This document shows positions 8,301 through 15,876 of a stretch of 38,252 nt of DNA, piece after piece (positions within the stretch are counted from its first letter, which is position 1; each line of letters starts with the position of its first letter). The DNA is from Bacteroidales bacterium (GTDB lineage Bacteria; Bacteroidota; Bacteroidia; Bacteroidales; P3): contig JAEEHQ010000126.1 of NCBI GenBank assembly GCA_016280915.1, forward strand, positions 1 through 38,252, in the 5' to 3' direction. A program made the position numbers and the translations under genes. The notes under the pieces were generated by a model that worked only from the letters and a program-made list of their open reading frames with translations, was not told where the DNA came from and made no database searches.

Positions 8301-8710
8301 TGCGCGAGTTGGACGAACTGCGCACCAGTGTGCAGAATGCCTCCTACGAGCAGAAAGATCCGTTGCTCATCTACAAGTTCGAGAGCTTCAACCTCTTTGA
8401 GAAAATGTTGCTGCAAATCAACCGCGAGATTTCCTCCTTCCTCATCCGTGCCAGCCTGCCCGTGCGCGAAGAGTCCGACATGCAGGAAGCCCGCCAACCA
8501 CGCAATGACAACCGCAATATGCGCGAAAGCCGTTCCACCGACGGTGCCACCGACACTCAGCGTGCCATGGATCAAGCCGCTCGCCAGCAAACTGGTGAGC
8601 GTCCCAAGCCTCAGCCCGTGCACGTCGAAAAGAAAGTGGGGCGCAACGACCCCTGTCCCTGCGGTAGCGGCAAGAAATACAAAAACTGCTGCGGCAAGAA
8701 CGAAAATTAA
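5387..8710 (+). CDS. secA: preprotein translocase ATPase SecA
   Basis: A 1107-residue ATP-driven motor that pushes unfolded preproteins through SecYEG. Walker A is M-A-T-G-E-G-K-T (191-198, Lys197) and the DEAD-type Walker B is D-E-V-D-S (299-303). The later helicase motifs A-G-R-G-T-D-I and [11 protein letters not shown] are intact. The C-terminal SEC-C zinc motif C1090-x-C1092-x8-C1101-C1102 is present. The length is about 200 residues more than E. coli SecA, as is usual in Bacteroidota, with extra sequence near residues 330-430 (an alanine/lysine/proline-rich stretch) and in the charged tail before the zinc motif. The gene is monocistronic, with its own promoter at 5304 and a terminator directly downstream. 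It is a core housekeeping gene. Confidence 0.99.
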   Translation: MANFLSKLFGTKSDRDLKDVKPMLDATLKVYPEIQKLSNDELRAKTIEFKEIINKEVAAEENELASLRERIENEYDMPVNEKEEIYKRIDKLEKDSYEKTQKVLNQILPEAFSVVKETARRFAENEEVVVTATDHDRELAVKRDNVNIEGDKAIYKNSWMAGGNMIKWDMVHYDVQLIGGIVLHNGKIAEMATGEGKTLVATLPVYLNALPGKGVHVVTVNDYLAKRDSEWMGMLYEFHGLTVDCIDKHEPHSNERKAAYRADITFGTNNEFGFDYLRDNMSRNPEELVQRGHNYAIVDEVDSVLIDDARTPLIISGPTGKDDEDQEFDRFKPVIEKLYNAQRVMITKVLADAKAGLAENPDPKPEEEAAKLLLRAYRGLPKNKALIKFLSETGIKAILQRTENFYMQEQNKYMHIIDDDLYFVIDEKNRQVELTEKGMDFLTSLGEDRNFYQLPDIGAMVADVEQSDLTPEEKAQKKEKLFSDYAIQSDRVHTVDQLLKAYTLFEKDVDYIVDENRQVKIVDEQTGRIMEGRRWSDGLHQAVEAKENAKVEAATQTYATITLQNYFRMYKKLAGMTGTAETEAGEFWNIYKLDVVVIPTNRPIARIDMDDKIYKTKREKYKAVIDEVEHLISIGRPVLVGTTNVETSELLSKMLKMKHIEHSVLNAKLHQKEAEIVAHAGEPGHVTIATNMAGRGTDIKLKGGVREAGGLAIIGTERHESRRVDRQLRGRAGRQGDPGSSQFYVSLEDDLMRIFGSDRIASIMDRMGLQEGEVIQHPMITKQIEKAQKKVEENNFGMRKHLLEYDDVMNNQRTVIYNKRRNALYGDRLSIDISNMFYDTCSLIYDDAYSNHDFEGFNTEMIRVFALEIPFTEKQLFNARRDDAVQMIYEMVYNTYKERMQKICDLAYPFIVRVHDNTRYINVAFPITDGKKTLNVVAPVQKSYENKGREVQLSIEKGITLAIIDDLWKDHLRELDELRTSVQNASYEQKDPLLIYKFESFNLFEKMLLQINREISSFLIRASLPVREESDMQEARQPRNDNRNMRESRSTDGATDTQRAMDQAARQQTGERPKPQPVHVEKKVGRNDPCPCGSGKKYKNCCGKNEN

Positions 8711-8738
8711 AAATACAAATAAAATAATAGTATAAAGA

Positions 8739-8766
8739 AGGGCGGACAGCATCCGTCCTTTTTTAT
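8739..8766 (+). terminator. intrinsic terminator of secA
   Basis: The 8-bp stem AGGGCGGA (8739-8746) pairs with TCCGTCCT (8752-8759), with one G-U pair, followed by a run of T. Confidence 0.85.
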
Positions 8767-8788
8767 TATCAATTGGTTTCTTTTATTT

Positions 8789-9035
8789 AACCCAAACCAG
8801 TCATTAGGGTTTATGTCAGATTAGTATTTGTTTCGTGCAGATTGGCAACATAGCGGGCTATGGCATGACAAGCATGTGGATTAGGTGCCAAACGTCACCC
8901 AAGGCGAGTGCAGAGCAAGCTTGTTATGCAGAGCCATAGTAACGTCTTGGAACATAAAGAAATGCTGAGATGGCGAAAAGAGACTTGAGAAAGTAAGATA
9001 TGAGATACTAGTCGACCTAATGACCGATTTGAGGT
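8789..9035 (+). mobile_element. MITE-like repeat, copy 1 (247 bp)
   Basis: The left end AACCCAAACCAGTCATTAGG and the right end CCTAATGACCGATTTGAGGT are imperfect inverted repeats of 20 bp. The subterminal block (GTTTATG-CAGATTAG-TATTTGTTTCG) is shared with copies at 19656, 21605 and 25285 (inverted). The inner part GACATAGCGGGCTATGGC-like is shared with copy 2, and the right third (CATTTCTTTATGTT, GACGTTACT, GGCTCTGCATA in reverse complement) with copy 4. There is no coding capacity, and it fills the gap between convergent secA and the lipoprotein gene. It is too short to move by itself; any transposase must lie elsewhere. No clear target duplication was seen. Confidence 0.8.
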
Positions 9036-9080
9036 AAAGAATCATTAAAAAGAGTAATCAGAATTATCAAGTGGTCAATC

Positions 9081-10352
9081 TCAATTACCCGAGATAGGGT
9101 GTACGACTTTGCGCAGGACTTCGATGTCGAGGGTCTGGTACTGCATGATGTCGGGATTAGCGAAATTGGCCTTATTGGTGGTATAGGTCGCTTGATCGTA
9201 TTCAGTGGCTTTCTGGAAGAGGTAGTGAGCTACGGCACGCTTAAACTGGTCGAAGGTGAGGGTGTTGTTCTCCCAACGATGTTGTTGGTCCTCGGTAAGG
9301 TAACGGTAGTATTTAGCGTTCATGGCTTCTGATATTCGCGCACGGCCAGTGGCATCGGGGTTAGCAGCCATGGTTTCGTTGTAATTGCGGGTAAGGGCAG
9401 GAAAGTCCACCCAGGAGGTGATGGTAGTCTCAAGCAGCTTAAGCTGTTTGCGATTCTTATCGGTATAATAACCCAAGTAGGCGTGGCAGGGCTCAACGAA
9501 AATGACAGGTTTGAGTCCAATTTTGCGCATGATGGAGGCAAAGAAAACACAAGCATCAATGCAGTTGGCTTGACGCGAGTTGTAAACCTCGTCGAAGAAG
9601 CGGATATGCTGCACATTAGTGATTGTGGATGGATTAGAGGTGCAAGAGATTGAGGAGTAGGTAATGCCGTGCTCGAGCGCATAATACCAAATGGCCTCGA
9701 CTTGCGAGATGACCGTGGCGGCGTTCTTCTGATAGCCAGTGATGCTTGAGACTACCCCTTGCTGCAGAATAGAATTGAGAATGCTATCGATATAGGGATG
9801 CTCCTCGTTGACATATCCGGCAAACATCCAACGGAAATCGTGGTTGTGGCCGGTCTTGTCGCGCACGCTGAGCAGACACTCGTTGGCTGAACGGTAATTG
9901 AGGCGGACATTCTTAACATCCACTTCCTCATCGTTGATGAAGCAAGTAAAGGTGAAGTCGGTATTGCCCTGCTGACGGGTGCGGTAGAGTTTGTCATACT
10001 TCCACTTGACTGTTGGATAAAAGGTGTAACGCACACCTTTTACTGGCAACACCTCCTGAAAAATGGTCACATAATTAAGATTGGTAGAGTCGATGGAGAG
10101 TCGCAACACAGCGTTGCTGACAGGTGCCGTAACCGAAATGGAGAAGAGGGCATTCGTGTCATTGAGTGCATAATTAGGGTCGCTCAACTGAGCAGAACCC
10201 AGCAAGAGCGAAGGGTAAAGCCGGCTCTCGAAGAGACTGTTGTAAGAGACCTGAAAATCGACCAACGCGGGACTATAGGTTCTGCTGCGGCTATGTTGCT
10301 GGCAACCCACAAGGGTGAGGACAACGGCAAAGATGAAGAGTAGTTTGCGCAT
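9081..10352 (-). CDS. lipoprotein with transglutaminase-like cysteine peptidase domain
   Basis: A 423-residue predicted lipoprotein with lipobox L-V-G-C (lipidated Cys17). Residues about 25-160 look like a beta-rich domain. Residues about 215-320 carry a transglutaminase-like catalytic set: N-C264-I-D-A-C-V-F-F-A, then P-C-H290-A-Y-L-G-Y, then L-L-E308-T-T, the order Cys-His-Asp/Glu expected for the fold. The substrate is unknown; such domains can be peptidases or amide-bond ligases. The gene starts 13 nt after the stop of the NSS transporter gene and is the last gene of the operon ruvC-transporter-lipoprotein. It is followed by MITE copy 1. The domain call rests on the motif spacing and is fairly sure; the activity is inferred. 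Confidence 0.8.
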   Translation of the reverse strand: MRKLLFIFAVVLTLVGCQQHSRSRTYSPALVDFQVSYNSLFESRLYPSLLLGSAQLSDPNYALNDTNALFSISVTAPVSNAVLRLSIDSTNLNYVTIFQEVLPVKGVRYTFYPTVKWKYDKLYRTRQQGNTDFTFTCFINDEEVDVKNVRLNYRSANECLLSVRDKTGHNHDFRWMFAGYVNEEHPYIDSILNSILQQGVVSSITGYQKNAATVISQVEAIWYYALEHGITYSSISCTSNPSTITNVQHIRFFDEVYNSRQANCIDACVFFASIMRKIGLKPVIFVEPCHAYLGYYTDKNRKQLKLLETTITSWVDFPALTRNYNETMAANPDATGRARISEAMNAKYYRYLTEDQQHRWENNTLTFDQFKRAVAHYLFQKATEYDQATYTTNKANFANPDIMQYQTLDIEVLRKVVHPISGN

Positions 10353-10365
10353 TGTAATATCTATA

Positions 10366-11727
10366 TTATCCCATAATGCCAGTAATCAGAACCACCAGTA
10401 AAGCCAGCGGGGCCACATAGCGTGCCAGGAATCGGAACACCTTGTAATAGCCAATCTTCAGTACCCCGTGATTGGAGAGTTCGTCTTTGATATCAGCCTC
10501 GGGCATGACCCATCCAAAGAAAAAGATGGTGAAGAGAGAACAAATGGGAGGCAGGTATATGCTGTTGAGTTTGTCGACAAAGTCGAACATGGTCAGATGA
10601 GCATGTCCGATGGTAACATTAGAAAGTGGTCCGATGGAAAGGGAGAAGAGAATGCCGAATGCAGAAGAAAGAAGGAAGAAAAGAACGGCACTAACCTGGC
10701 GGTTGACCTTGGCATGTTCGAGGAGTGTGGCGGTTAGAGACTCCAGAAGGGAGATGGCACTTGTCATGGCAGCTACGGCCAACAACAGGAAAAAGATGGT
10801 GGAGAAGACGATGCCCGCCCCTCCCATGTTGTTAAAGACATTGGGCAGCACACAGAAGACCAATCCGGGGCCACCAGCAGGGTCGAAACCGCAACTGAAA
10901 ACAGCGGGGAAGATAGCAACACCAGCCAAGATAGCAATGAGCGTGTCGCAGGCGGTAATCCACATGGCTGTTTTGAAGACATTATCGTTCACAGGCATAT
11001 AGGAACCATAAACAATCATTACACCCATGCCCACACTCAAAGAGAAAAGGGCTTGACCTAAAGCAGCCAGCACCCCCTCGCCTGTGAGCTTGGAAAAGTC
11101 GGGCAGGAATAGATACTCCAGGCCTTTGCCGGCATTGGGCAGGGTGAGACTGCGCACACAAAGCACCAACACCAACAGCACCAGCAGAGGCATGAGCACC
11201 TTGCTTACATTCTCGATACCCTTCTGCACACCACACATAATGACAACCAGACAAATGACCGAGAATATCACCACGGCAATGACTGGTCGAAGGGCATTAG
11301 TGGAGAATTGCGCAAAGTAGTTGGAAATAGCTCCTGCATCGGAACCTAATGCAGCCAAGTTGCCTGAGATAGACTCCCAGATGTAGTCGGTTGTCCAACC
11401 GGACAGCACCAGATATTGCGACAAAATAAAGAAGCTGGTGATTAAGCCCAGCAATCCTAATAGCCCCCATGCCTTCTTGGGATGAAGTGCTTGGAAAGCC
11501 TTGATGGGAGTGTGCTGAGAGCGGCGACCAATAACAAATTCCGACATCATCAAAGTGGCTCCTAATAAAAATACAAAACAGAGATAAACTATCAGAAATG
11601 CTCCTCCTCCATACTTACCGCAGATGTAAGGAAAACGCCAAATGTTACCTAAGCCTACGGCCGACCCTACTGCGGCCATAATCACACCCAAGGTGGAGGA
11701 AAAAGTGGTTTTATTCGATGTTGACAT
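10366..11727 (-). CDS. sodium-dependent NSS-family transporter
   Basis: A 453-residue integral membrane protein of the neurotransmitter:sodium symporter (LeuT-like) family, which imports amino acids or related amines with sodium into the cytoplasm. The family signature of the first helix, G-S-A-V-G-L-G-N-I-W-R-F-P-Y, is at residues 21-34, followed by Y-G-G-G-A-F. About eleven or twelve hydrophobic segments follow, a usual number for bacterial members. It lies 45 nt after ruvC and 13 nt before the lipoprotein gene in the same direction. The transported substrate cannot be read from the sequence; tryptophan/tyrosine-type members are common in bacteria. An amino-acid fermenter would make use of such uptake. 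Confidence 0.93.
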   Translation of the reverse strand: MSTSNKTTFSSTLGVIMAAVGSAVGLGNIWRFPYICGKYGGGAFLIVYLCFVFLLGATLMMSEFVIGRRSQHTPIKAFQALHPKKAWGLLGLLGLITSFFILSQYLVLSGWTTDYIWESISGNLAALGSDAGAISNYFAQFSTNALRPVIAVVIFSVICLVVIMCGVQKGIENVSKVLMPLLVLLVLVLCVRSLTLPNAGKGLEYLFLPDFSKLTGEGVLAALGQALFSLSVGMGVMIVYGSYMPVNDNVFKTAMWITACDTLIAILAGVAIFPAVFSCGFDPAGGPGLVFCVLPNVFNNMGGAGIVFSTIFFLLLAVAAMTSAISLLESLTATLLEHAKVNRQVSAVLFFLLSSAFGILFSLSIGPLSNVTIGHAHLTMFDFVDKLNSIYLPPICSLFTIFFFGWVMPEADIKDELSNHGVLKIGYYKVFRFLARYVAPLALLVVLITGIMG

Positions 11728-11772
11728 GATTGAATCAGTTATCCGTTATTAATTCAAATACAATTATCTATT

Positions 11773-12348
11773 TCAATTTACCCTATCAGGGTTTTGTTTG
11801 ACAAAGTCGCCCCATTGGGCTTTTTTGCTTTTAGTGGTGCGTCTGGGCTTGAGTTGCCCGCGCAGCTCGCCAAGGGGGTCTGTCTGATCGAGGTGACAGG
11901 TATAGGCCACCGCCAAGGCATCGGAAGCATCTAAGTAGTGGGGCAGGTTCTCGAAATTAAATATGCTCTGAAGCATCATGGCCACTTGTTCTTTGGCAGC
12001 GTTGCCGTTGCCCGTGACGCGCTGTTTAATGGCGGCAGGTTCGTACTCGGTATAGGAGAGGTCGCGGCTCATGGCTGCACCTATGGCAACTCCTTGAGCC
12101 TTGCCCAATTTAAGCATGGATTGCACATTCTTGCCGGCAAATGGAGCCTCAATAGCCAGATGATCTGGGTGGTAGGAGTCGATGATGCGCTGGGTGGTCT
12201 CAAAAATTTTGTGTATGCGCAGATGGAAGTCGGCAATCTTTCGCAGATAAAGGACATCCATCAACACCAACTCAGGTCTGGTTTCTGTAGTGTCGAGCAG
12301 GCTGTAGCCCAATATCTGCGTTCCAGGGTCAATTCCAAGAATAAGCAT
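11773..12348 (-). CDS. ruvC: Holliday junction resolvase RuvC
   Basis: A 191-residue endonuclease that resolves Holliday junctions with RuvAB during recombination. The four acidic catalytic residues are visible: D7 (G-I-D-P-G-T), E67 (A-I-E-A-P-F), D140 and D143 (Y-L-D-A-S-D-A). E. coli RuvC has 173 residues; the extra length is a basic C-terminal tail (P-R-R-T-T-K-S-K-K). The frame opens earlier at an ATG at 12366, but that codon lies within the minus-strand -7 element (12364-12371), so the start at 12348 (M-L-I-L-G-I-D-P-G) is preferred. It is the first gene of an operon with the transporter and lipoprotein genes. Confidence 0.96.
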   Translation of the reverse strand: MLILGIDPGTQILGYSLLDTTETRPELVLMDVLYLRKIADFHLRIHKIFETTQRIIDSYHPDHLAIEAPFAGKNVQSMLKLGKAQGVAIGAAMSRDLSYTEYEPAAIKQRVTGNGNAAKEQVAMMLQSIFNFENLPHYLDASDALAVAYTCHLDQTDPLGELRGQLKPRRTTKSKKAQWGDFVKQNPDRVN

Positions 12349-12361
12349 TAGACAAAATTTT

Positions 12362-12394
12362 TGCAAAGATACAATTTTTTTTTGTATCTTTGCA
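12362..12394. promoter_or_regulatory. palindromic divergent promoter ruvC / kce
   Basis: TGCAAAGATACAA (12362-12374) and TTGTATCTTTGCA (12382-12394) are a perfect 13-bp inverted repeat around seven T. Each arm contains a full -7 element: TATCTTTG at 12385-12392 for kce (+) and its complement at 12364-12371 for ruvC (-). The two promoters overlap back to back, so RNA polymerase bound at one should compete with the other. Confidence 0.8.
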
Positions 12395-12436
12395 TTTTAA
12401 AAAAATTGACAATAATAATTTAATTTCAACAATACC

Positions 12437-13267
12437 ATGGATAAACTGATTATCACCGCTGCAATTTGTGGCGCAGAAGTTACCAAAGAGCAGAATCCTG
12501 CCGTACCTTATACCGTCGAAGAAATCGTTCGCGAGGCAAAATCGGCCGTCGATGCCGGTGCTGCCATCGTCCACCTGCACGTCCGTTTTGACGACGGAAC
12601 CCCCACGCAGAGCCGCGATCGTTTCCAAGAATGTGAGGAGGCCATCCTGAAAGAGTGCCCCAACGTCATCCTCATTCCCTCCACCGGCGGTGCTGTAGGC
12701 ATGACCCCCGAAGAGCGTCTGCAAAGCACCGACACCACTCCCCTGCCCGAGATGGCCACGCTTGACTGCGGCACCTGCAATTTTGGCGACGAGATTTTCG
12801 ACAACACCATGCCCACCATGCGTGCCTTTGGCAAACGCATGCTCGAGCGCGGTATCAAGCCCGAATATGAGTGCTTTGAGATGGGTCACCTCGACACCAT
12901 CCTCCGCATGGCCAAGAAAGGCGAGGTACCTGGCGATCCCATGCAGTTCAATTTCGTCCTCGGTGTGCCCGGCTGCACCCCTGCCACTGTCGACAACCTC
13001 TGCTGGCTTGTCAAGAACATCCCCGCTGGTAGCACCTGGACGGCCACTGGCATCGGCCGCAATGCCTTCACCCTGGCTGCTCCCACCATCGTTATGGGCG
13101 GCAACGTCCGCGTGGGATTTGAGGACAACCTGTATATCGAGCGCGGTGTCCTCGCCAAGAGCAACGGCGAGCTGGTAGACAAAGTGGTTCGCATGGCCAA
13201 ACTCCTTGGACGCGAAGTAGCCAACAGCGACGAAGCCCGCGAAATTCTCAGCCTCAAGAAACGATAA
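12437..13267 (+). CDS. kce: 3-keto-5-aminohexanoate cleavage enzyme (BKACE family)
   Basis: A 276-residue zinc enzyme of the BKACE (DUF849) family. Kce converts 3-keto-5-aminohexanoate plus acetyl-CoA to 3-aminobutyryl-CoA and acetoacetate in lysine fermentation. Metal-ligand positions match the characterised enzyme: H46-L-H48-V-R and E229 in V-G-F-E-D-N. The conserved blocks S-T-G-G, G-T-C-N-F-G, and G-I-G-R-N are also present. The family is broad, and other members act on other beta-keto acids, so the substrate is probable rather than proven. The gene has its own promoter and terminator. The other lysine-fermentation genes (kamA, kamDE, kdd, kal) are not in the window. Confidence 0.88.
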   Translation: MDKLIITAAICGAEVTKEQNPAVPYTVEEIVREAKSAVDAGAAIVHLHVRFDDGTPTQSRDRFQECEEAILKECPNVILIPSTGGAVGMTPEERLQSTDTTPLPEMATLDCGTCNFGDEIFDNTMPTMRAFGKRMLERGIKPEYECFEMGHLDTILRMAKKGEVPGDPMQFNFVLGVPGCTPATVDNLCWLVKNIPAGSTWTATGIGRNAFTLAAPTIVMGGNVRVGFEDNLYIERGVLAKSNGELVDKVVRMAKLLGREVANSDEAREILSLKKR

Positions 13268-13297
13268 ATAACGCTTTTATAACCCTTATGTACTAAG

Positions 13298-13352
13298 ATA
13301 GGTTGACATGATAGAAGGGCATGACCCCTACCTCATATCAACCTATTTTTTT
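13298..13352 (+). terminator. intrinsic terminator of kce
   Basis: ATAGGTTGA (13298-13306) pairs perfectly with TCAACCTAT (13338-13346), followed by seven T. The loop is long (31 bases). No -7 element is visible between it and the next gene at 13372. Confidence 0.75.
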
Positions 13353-13371
13353 ATTTCAACTTTTTTAATCA

Positions 13372-15723
13372 ATGAAAAAAATCATTCTTAGCCTTATGGC
13401 TATCGCCATGACCCTTACCACCATGGCGCAGCAAGTAAGCAACGACAGCCAAATGATGAAGGAATGGCGCCAGCTCAAACAGCAGCGAAACATTTCCAAC
13501 CACGCTGCCACATCGAACATCCCCATCGGCGATGAAGTAGCACCCAAGTCGGCCAACGTGAAAGCCCTCCCCGAAGACCGTGTTTGGTTTCCCGGCGAAT
13601 GGGAAGAGGTGAAAGCCATCGTGGTCACCCCCTATTATTCTTACTCACCTGACACCAATCTGGGATCTGGCTACTATATTGCCGACCCCATTGTAACTGG
13701 TGTGGCTGAGTATTTCCGCTACAATATGGTCTCTGGCTGGACTCCCACCAACCTCTATGGTCCTTATAAATCAACAATGGACACCAACAGTGAGTTTGGC
13801 CGCGTTTTCTTCTACTTGATGGATGGCATCCAGAAAGGTCATGCCCAAGCATGGGTGCGTGTTGAGCAAGCCCAAGACTCAGCCAAAGTGCTCCGTACCC
13901 TCACCCGCCTGAATCTCCGCCACGACAATGTTCGTTTCATCGTTGGTCCTGGCAACTCTTTCTGGTATCGCGACTGCGGTCCCATCTGCTTCTACTATGG
14001 CGACCAAGACAGTGTTGCCATGATGGACTTTGAGTACTATCCCGGACGTGCCCTCGACGACTCTCTGCCTTCGCTCATCTATCGCCAGATGGACATTCCC
14101 AACTATATTAACACCATCGAATGGGAAGGCGGCAACTGCTTGGTAGACGGTGCCGGCTTCCTCCTCAGCAGCGATGCCATCTATTCCAACAATGCTGACA
14201 ACACAGGTCAAATCACCTGGGACGGAGTCAACCACTCCAGCATCCACTATATCAACAAGACCCGCCTCAGCCAGACCCAAACCAAGAACGCCTTGGCCAG
14301 CCTGCTCGGCCAGCGCGAAACCCATATCCTACCAGCCTATAGGTATGACGGTGGAACCGGTCATATCGACCTCTATGCTGACATGGTAGAGGAAAACGGA
14401 TTCGTTTTCTCCGTCATGCCCGATGATTACAGAAGTTGGGCCGACTATCACACCGGTGCACGCAACATGGACTCCCTCTGCTCTTACACCAGCATCTTCG
14501 ACCGTCCTTACTACAGCACCAGCATCCCATTCCCCAGCAAGAACAACGGCAGCAACTTCTCCAACCAGAATGAGTACAACCAGGACTACACCCGCACTTA
14601 TAGCAATCACACTTTCGTCAACGACCTAATCCTGCAACCTTGCTTCTCTCAGGTTGTCAACGGAGAGCCCAGCGCAACTTGGGACCGTGCCAATATCGAA
14701 AAGCTAAAGGCTGCCTATCCTGGCTACACCATCTACCCAGTTGACGTGCGTGAGTTCGACGGCTCGGGCGGTGCCATCCACTGTGTCACCAAGCAAATTC
14801 CTGCCGACAACCCCGTCCGCATCCTGCACAAATCCATCGTTGGCTCTGCCAACGCCATGCGTGGCAACGACATCCCTGTTAGTGCCATTATCACCAACCG
14901 CAGCGGAATCGACCATGCTGAGGCCATCTACCGTATCAATGGCGGCGAATGGAACACACTCAGTCTCAACGGAAACGGAAACAAGTTCTCCGGTGTTCTG
15001 CCCACTGCTTCCATCAACGAGCGCGTGATTGACACAAACTATATTCCCTACACCGAATTGGACAGTACCCTCATCCATACCGATACCATCACCTCTGTCG
15101 ACACCATCATAATTGACTCCGATGTCATCGTCGACACCACTTTCAGCTACATCTACACCTATGATGTCGACACCCTCCACTTTATCGACACCGTGCCGTT
15201 CGTGCGCGATACGCTGGTTACCATCGAATACTACATCAGCGCCACCAGCAAAAATGGCAAGACCATCACCAAGCCTATGACTGCCCACCAGGGAGGCTAT
15301 TACAGCTTCTACTATAATGGACAGGAAGAGGTCCTCGACAGCATCAACTACGACTTCTCTACCGAACCTCGGCCCGAGAGCGACATCACCTTTGTTTTCG
15401 ATGCAAATCGCACCTCTCGCGACACCAGCACCACTCCCGAGGTGGGCATAGATGCTGACCAAATGGCCTCTAACCAGAACTTCGGACAGTTCTACCCCAA
15501 TCCCGCCAACGAACAAGCCAACATCAACATCAACTTAGGCGACGGTGGTCGTTATCAGGTGGACATCTACGACAACATGGGTCGCTTGGTTCATACTACC
15601 AACCTCACCACCGCCGGCAGCATTGTCTTCACCATCCGCACCGACAAGCTTGCCTCCGGCATTTACAACGTCATCTTCTCTGGCAACAACACTCGCGTTG
15701 TCCGCCGAATGATAGTAAAATAA
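13372..15723 (+). CDS. secreted agmatine deiminase/PPAD-family protein with T9SS signal
   Basis: A 783-residue predicted extracellular guanidino-group-modifying enzyme. The signal peptide ends near M-A-Q (20). Residues about 60-490 are a PAD_porph/agmatine-deiminase catalytic domain. It has W-Y-R-D201-C-G-P, W-E-G-G-N255, G-T-G-H331-I-D333, Y-S-N412-x4-N417 and G-G-A-I-H-C471, the expected Asp/His/Asp/Cys set. Porphyromonas PAD has the same fold plus an Ig-like domain and T9SS signal but only about 556 residues. Here an Ig-like region (about 500-680) holds an Asp/Thr-rich insertion (about 557-616), and residues 704-783 are a type A T9SS sorting domain (F-Y-P-N-P ... G-I-Y-N-V). Cytoplasmic agmatine deiminases are only about 340-370 residues and unsecreted. 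A peptidylarginine deiminase (citrullinating) role is plausible but inferred; free arginine or agmatine are alternatives. Confidence 0.85.
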   Translation: MKKIILSLMAIAMTLTTMAQQVSNDSQMMKEWRQLKQQRNISNHAATSNIPIGDEVAPKSANVKALPEDRVWFPGEWEEVKAIVVTPYYSYSPDTNLGSGYYIADPIVTGVAEYFRYNMVSGWTPTNLYGPYKSTMDTNSEFGRVFFYLMDGIQKGHAQAWVRVEQAQDSAKVLRTLTRLNLRHDNVRFIVGPGNSFWYRDCGPICFYYGDQDSVAMMDFEYYPGRALDDSLPSLIYRQMDIPNYINTIEWEGGNCLVDGAGFLLSSDAIYSNNADNTGQITWDGVNHSSIHYINKTRLSQTQTKNALASLLGQRETHILPAYRYDGGTGHIDLYADMVEENGFVFSVMPDDYRSWADYHTGARNMDSLCSYTSIFDRPYYSTSIPFPSKNNGSNFSNQNEYNQDYTRTYSNHTFVNDLILQPCFSQVVNGEPSATWDRANIEKLKAAYPGYTIYPVDVREFDGSGGAIHCVTKQIPADNPVRILHKSIVGSANAMRGNDIPVSAIITNRSGIDHAEAIYRINGGEWNTLSLNGNGNKFSGVLPTASINERVIDTNYIPYTELDSTLIHTDTITSVDTIIIDSDVIVDTTFSYIYTYDVDTLHFIDTVPFVRDTLVTIEYYISATSKNGKTITKPMTAHQGGYYSFYYNGQEEVLDSINYDFSTEPRPESDITFVFDANRTSRDTSTTPEVGIDADQMASNQNFGQFYPNPANEQANININLGDGGRYQVDIYDNMGRLVHTTNLTTAGSIVFTIRTDKLASGIYNVIFSGNNTRVVRRMIVK

Positions 15724-15761
15724 GTTACTTAGTTTTTAACTATCAATCTTTCATTCACATA

Positions 15762-15791
15762 GTGCCTTCTCTTCGGAGGAGGCATTTTTTT
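15762..15791 (+). terminator. intrinsic terminator of the deiminase gene
   Basis: A 10-bp stem (15762-15771 with 15776-15785, two G-U pairs) closes a TTCG tetraloop and runs into seven T. Confidence 0.85.
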
Positions 15792-15814
15792 ATATTTATA
15801 TTAGAAATAATGTG

Positions 15815-15822
15815 TATTTTTG
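15815..15822 (+). promoter_or_regulatory. -7 promoter element of the YDG-protein/OmpA operon
   Basis: TATTTTTG matches TAnnTTTG and lies 55 bases before the ATG at 15877. Confidence 0.6.
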
Positions 15823-15876
15823 CATAAAGTAGAATCCCGAAAAATAAAAAGATAATACAAACAAATACAAAAGGTT

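Noticed and set aside
5408-8752. Long antisense open frames opposite secA (407 and 623 codons)
   Set aside because: They are by-products of the C-ending codon bias of secA; their translations are Val/Leu/His-rich without any domain, and secA is complete on the other strand.
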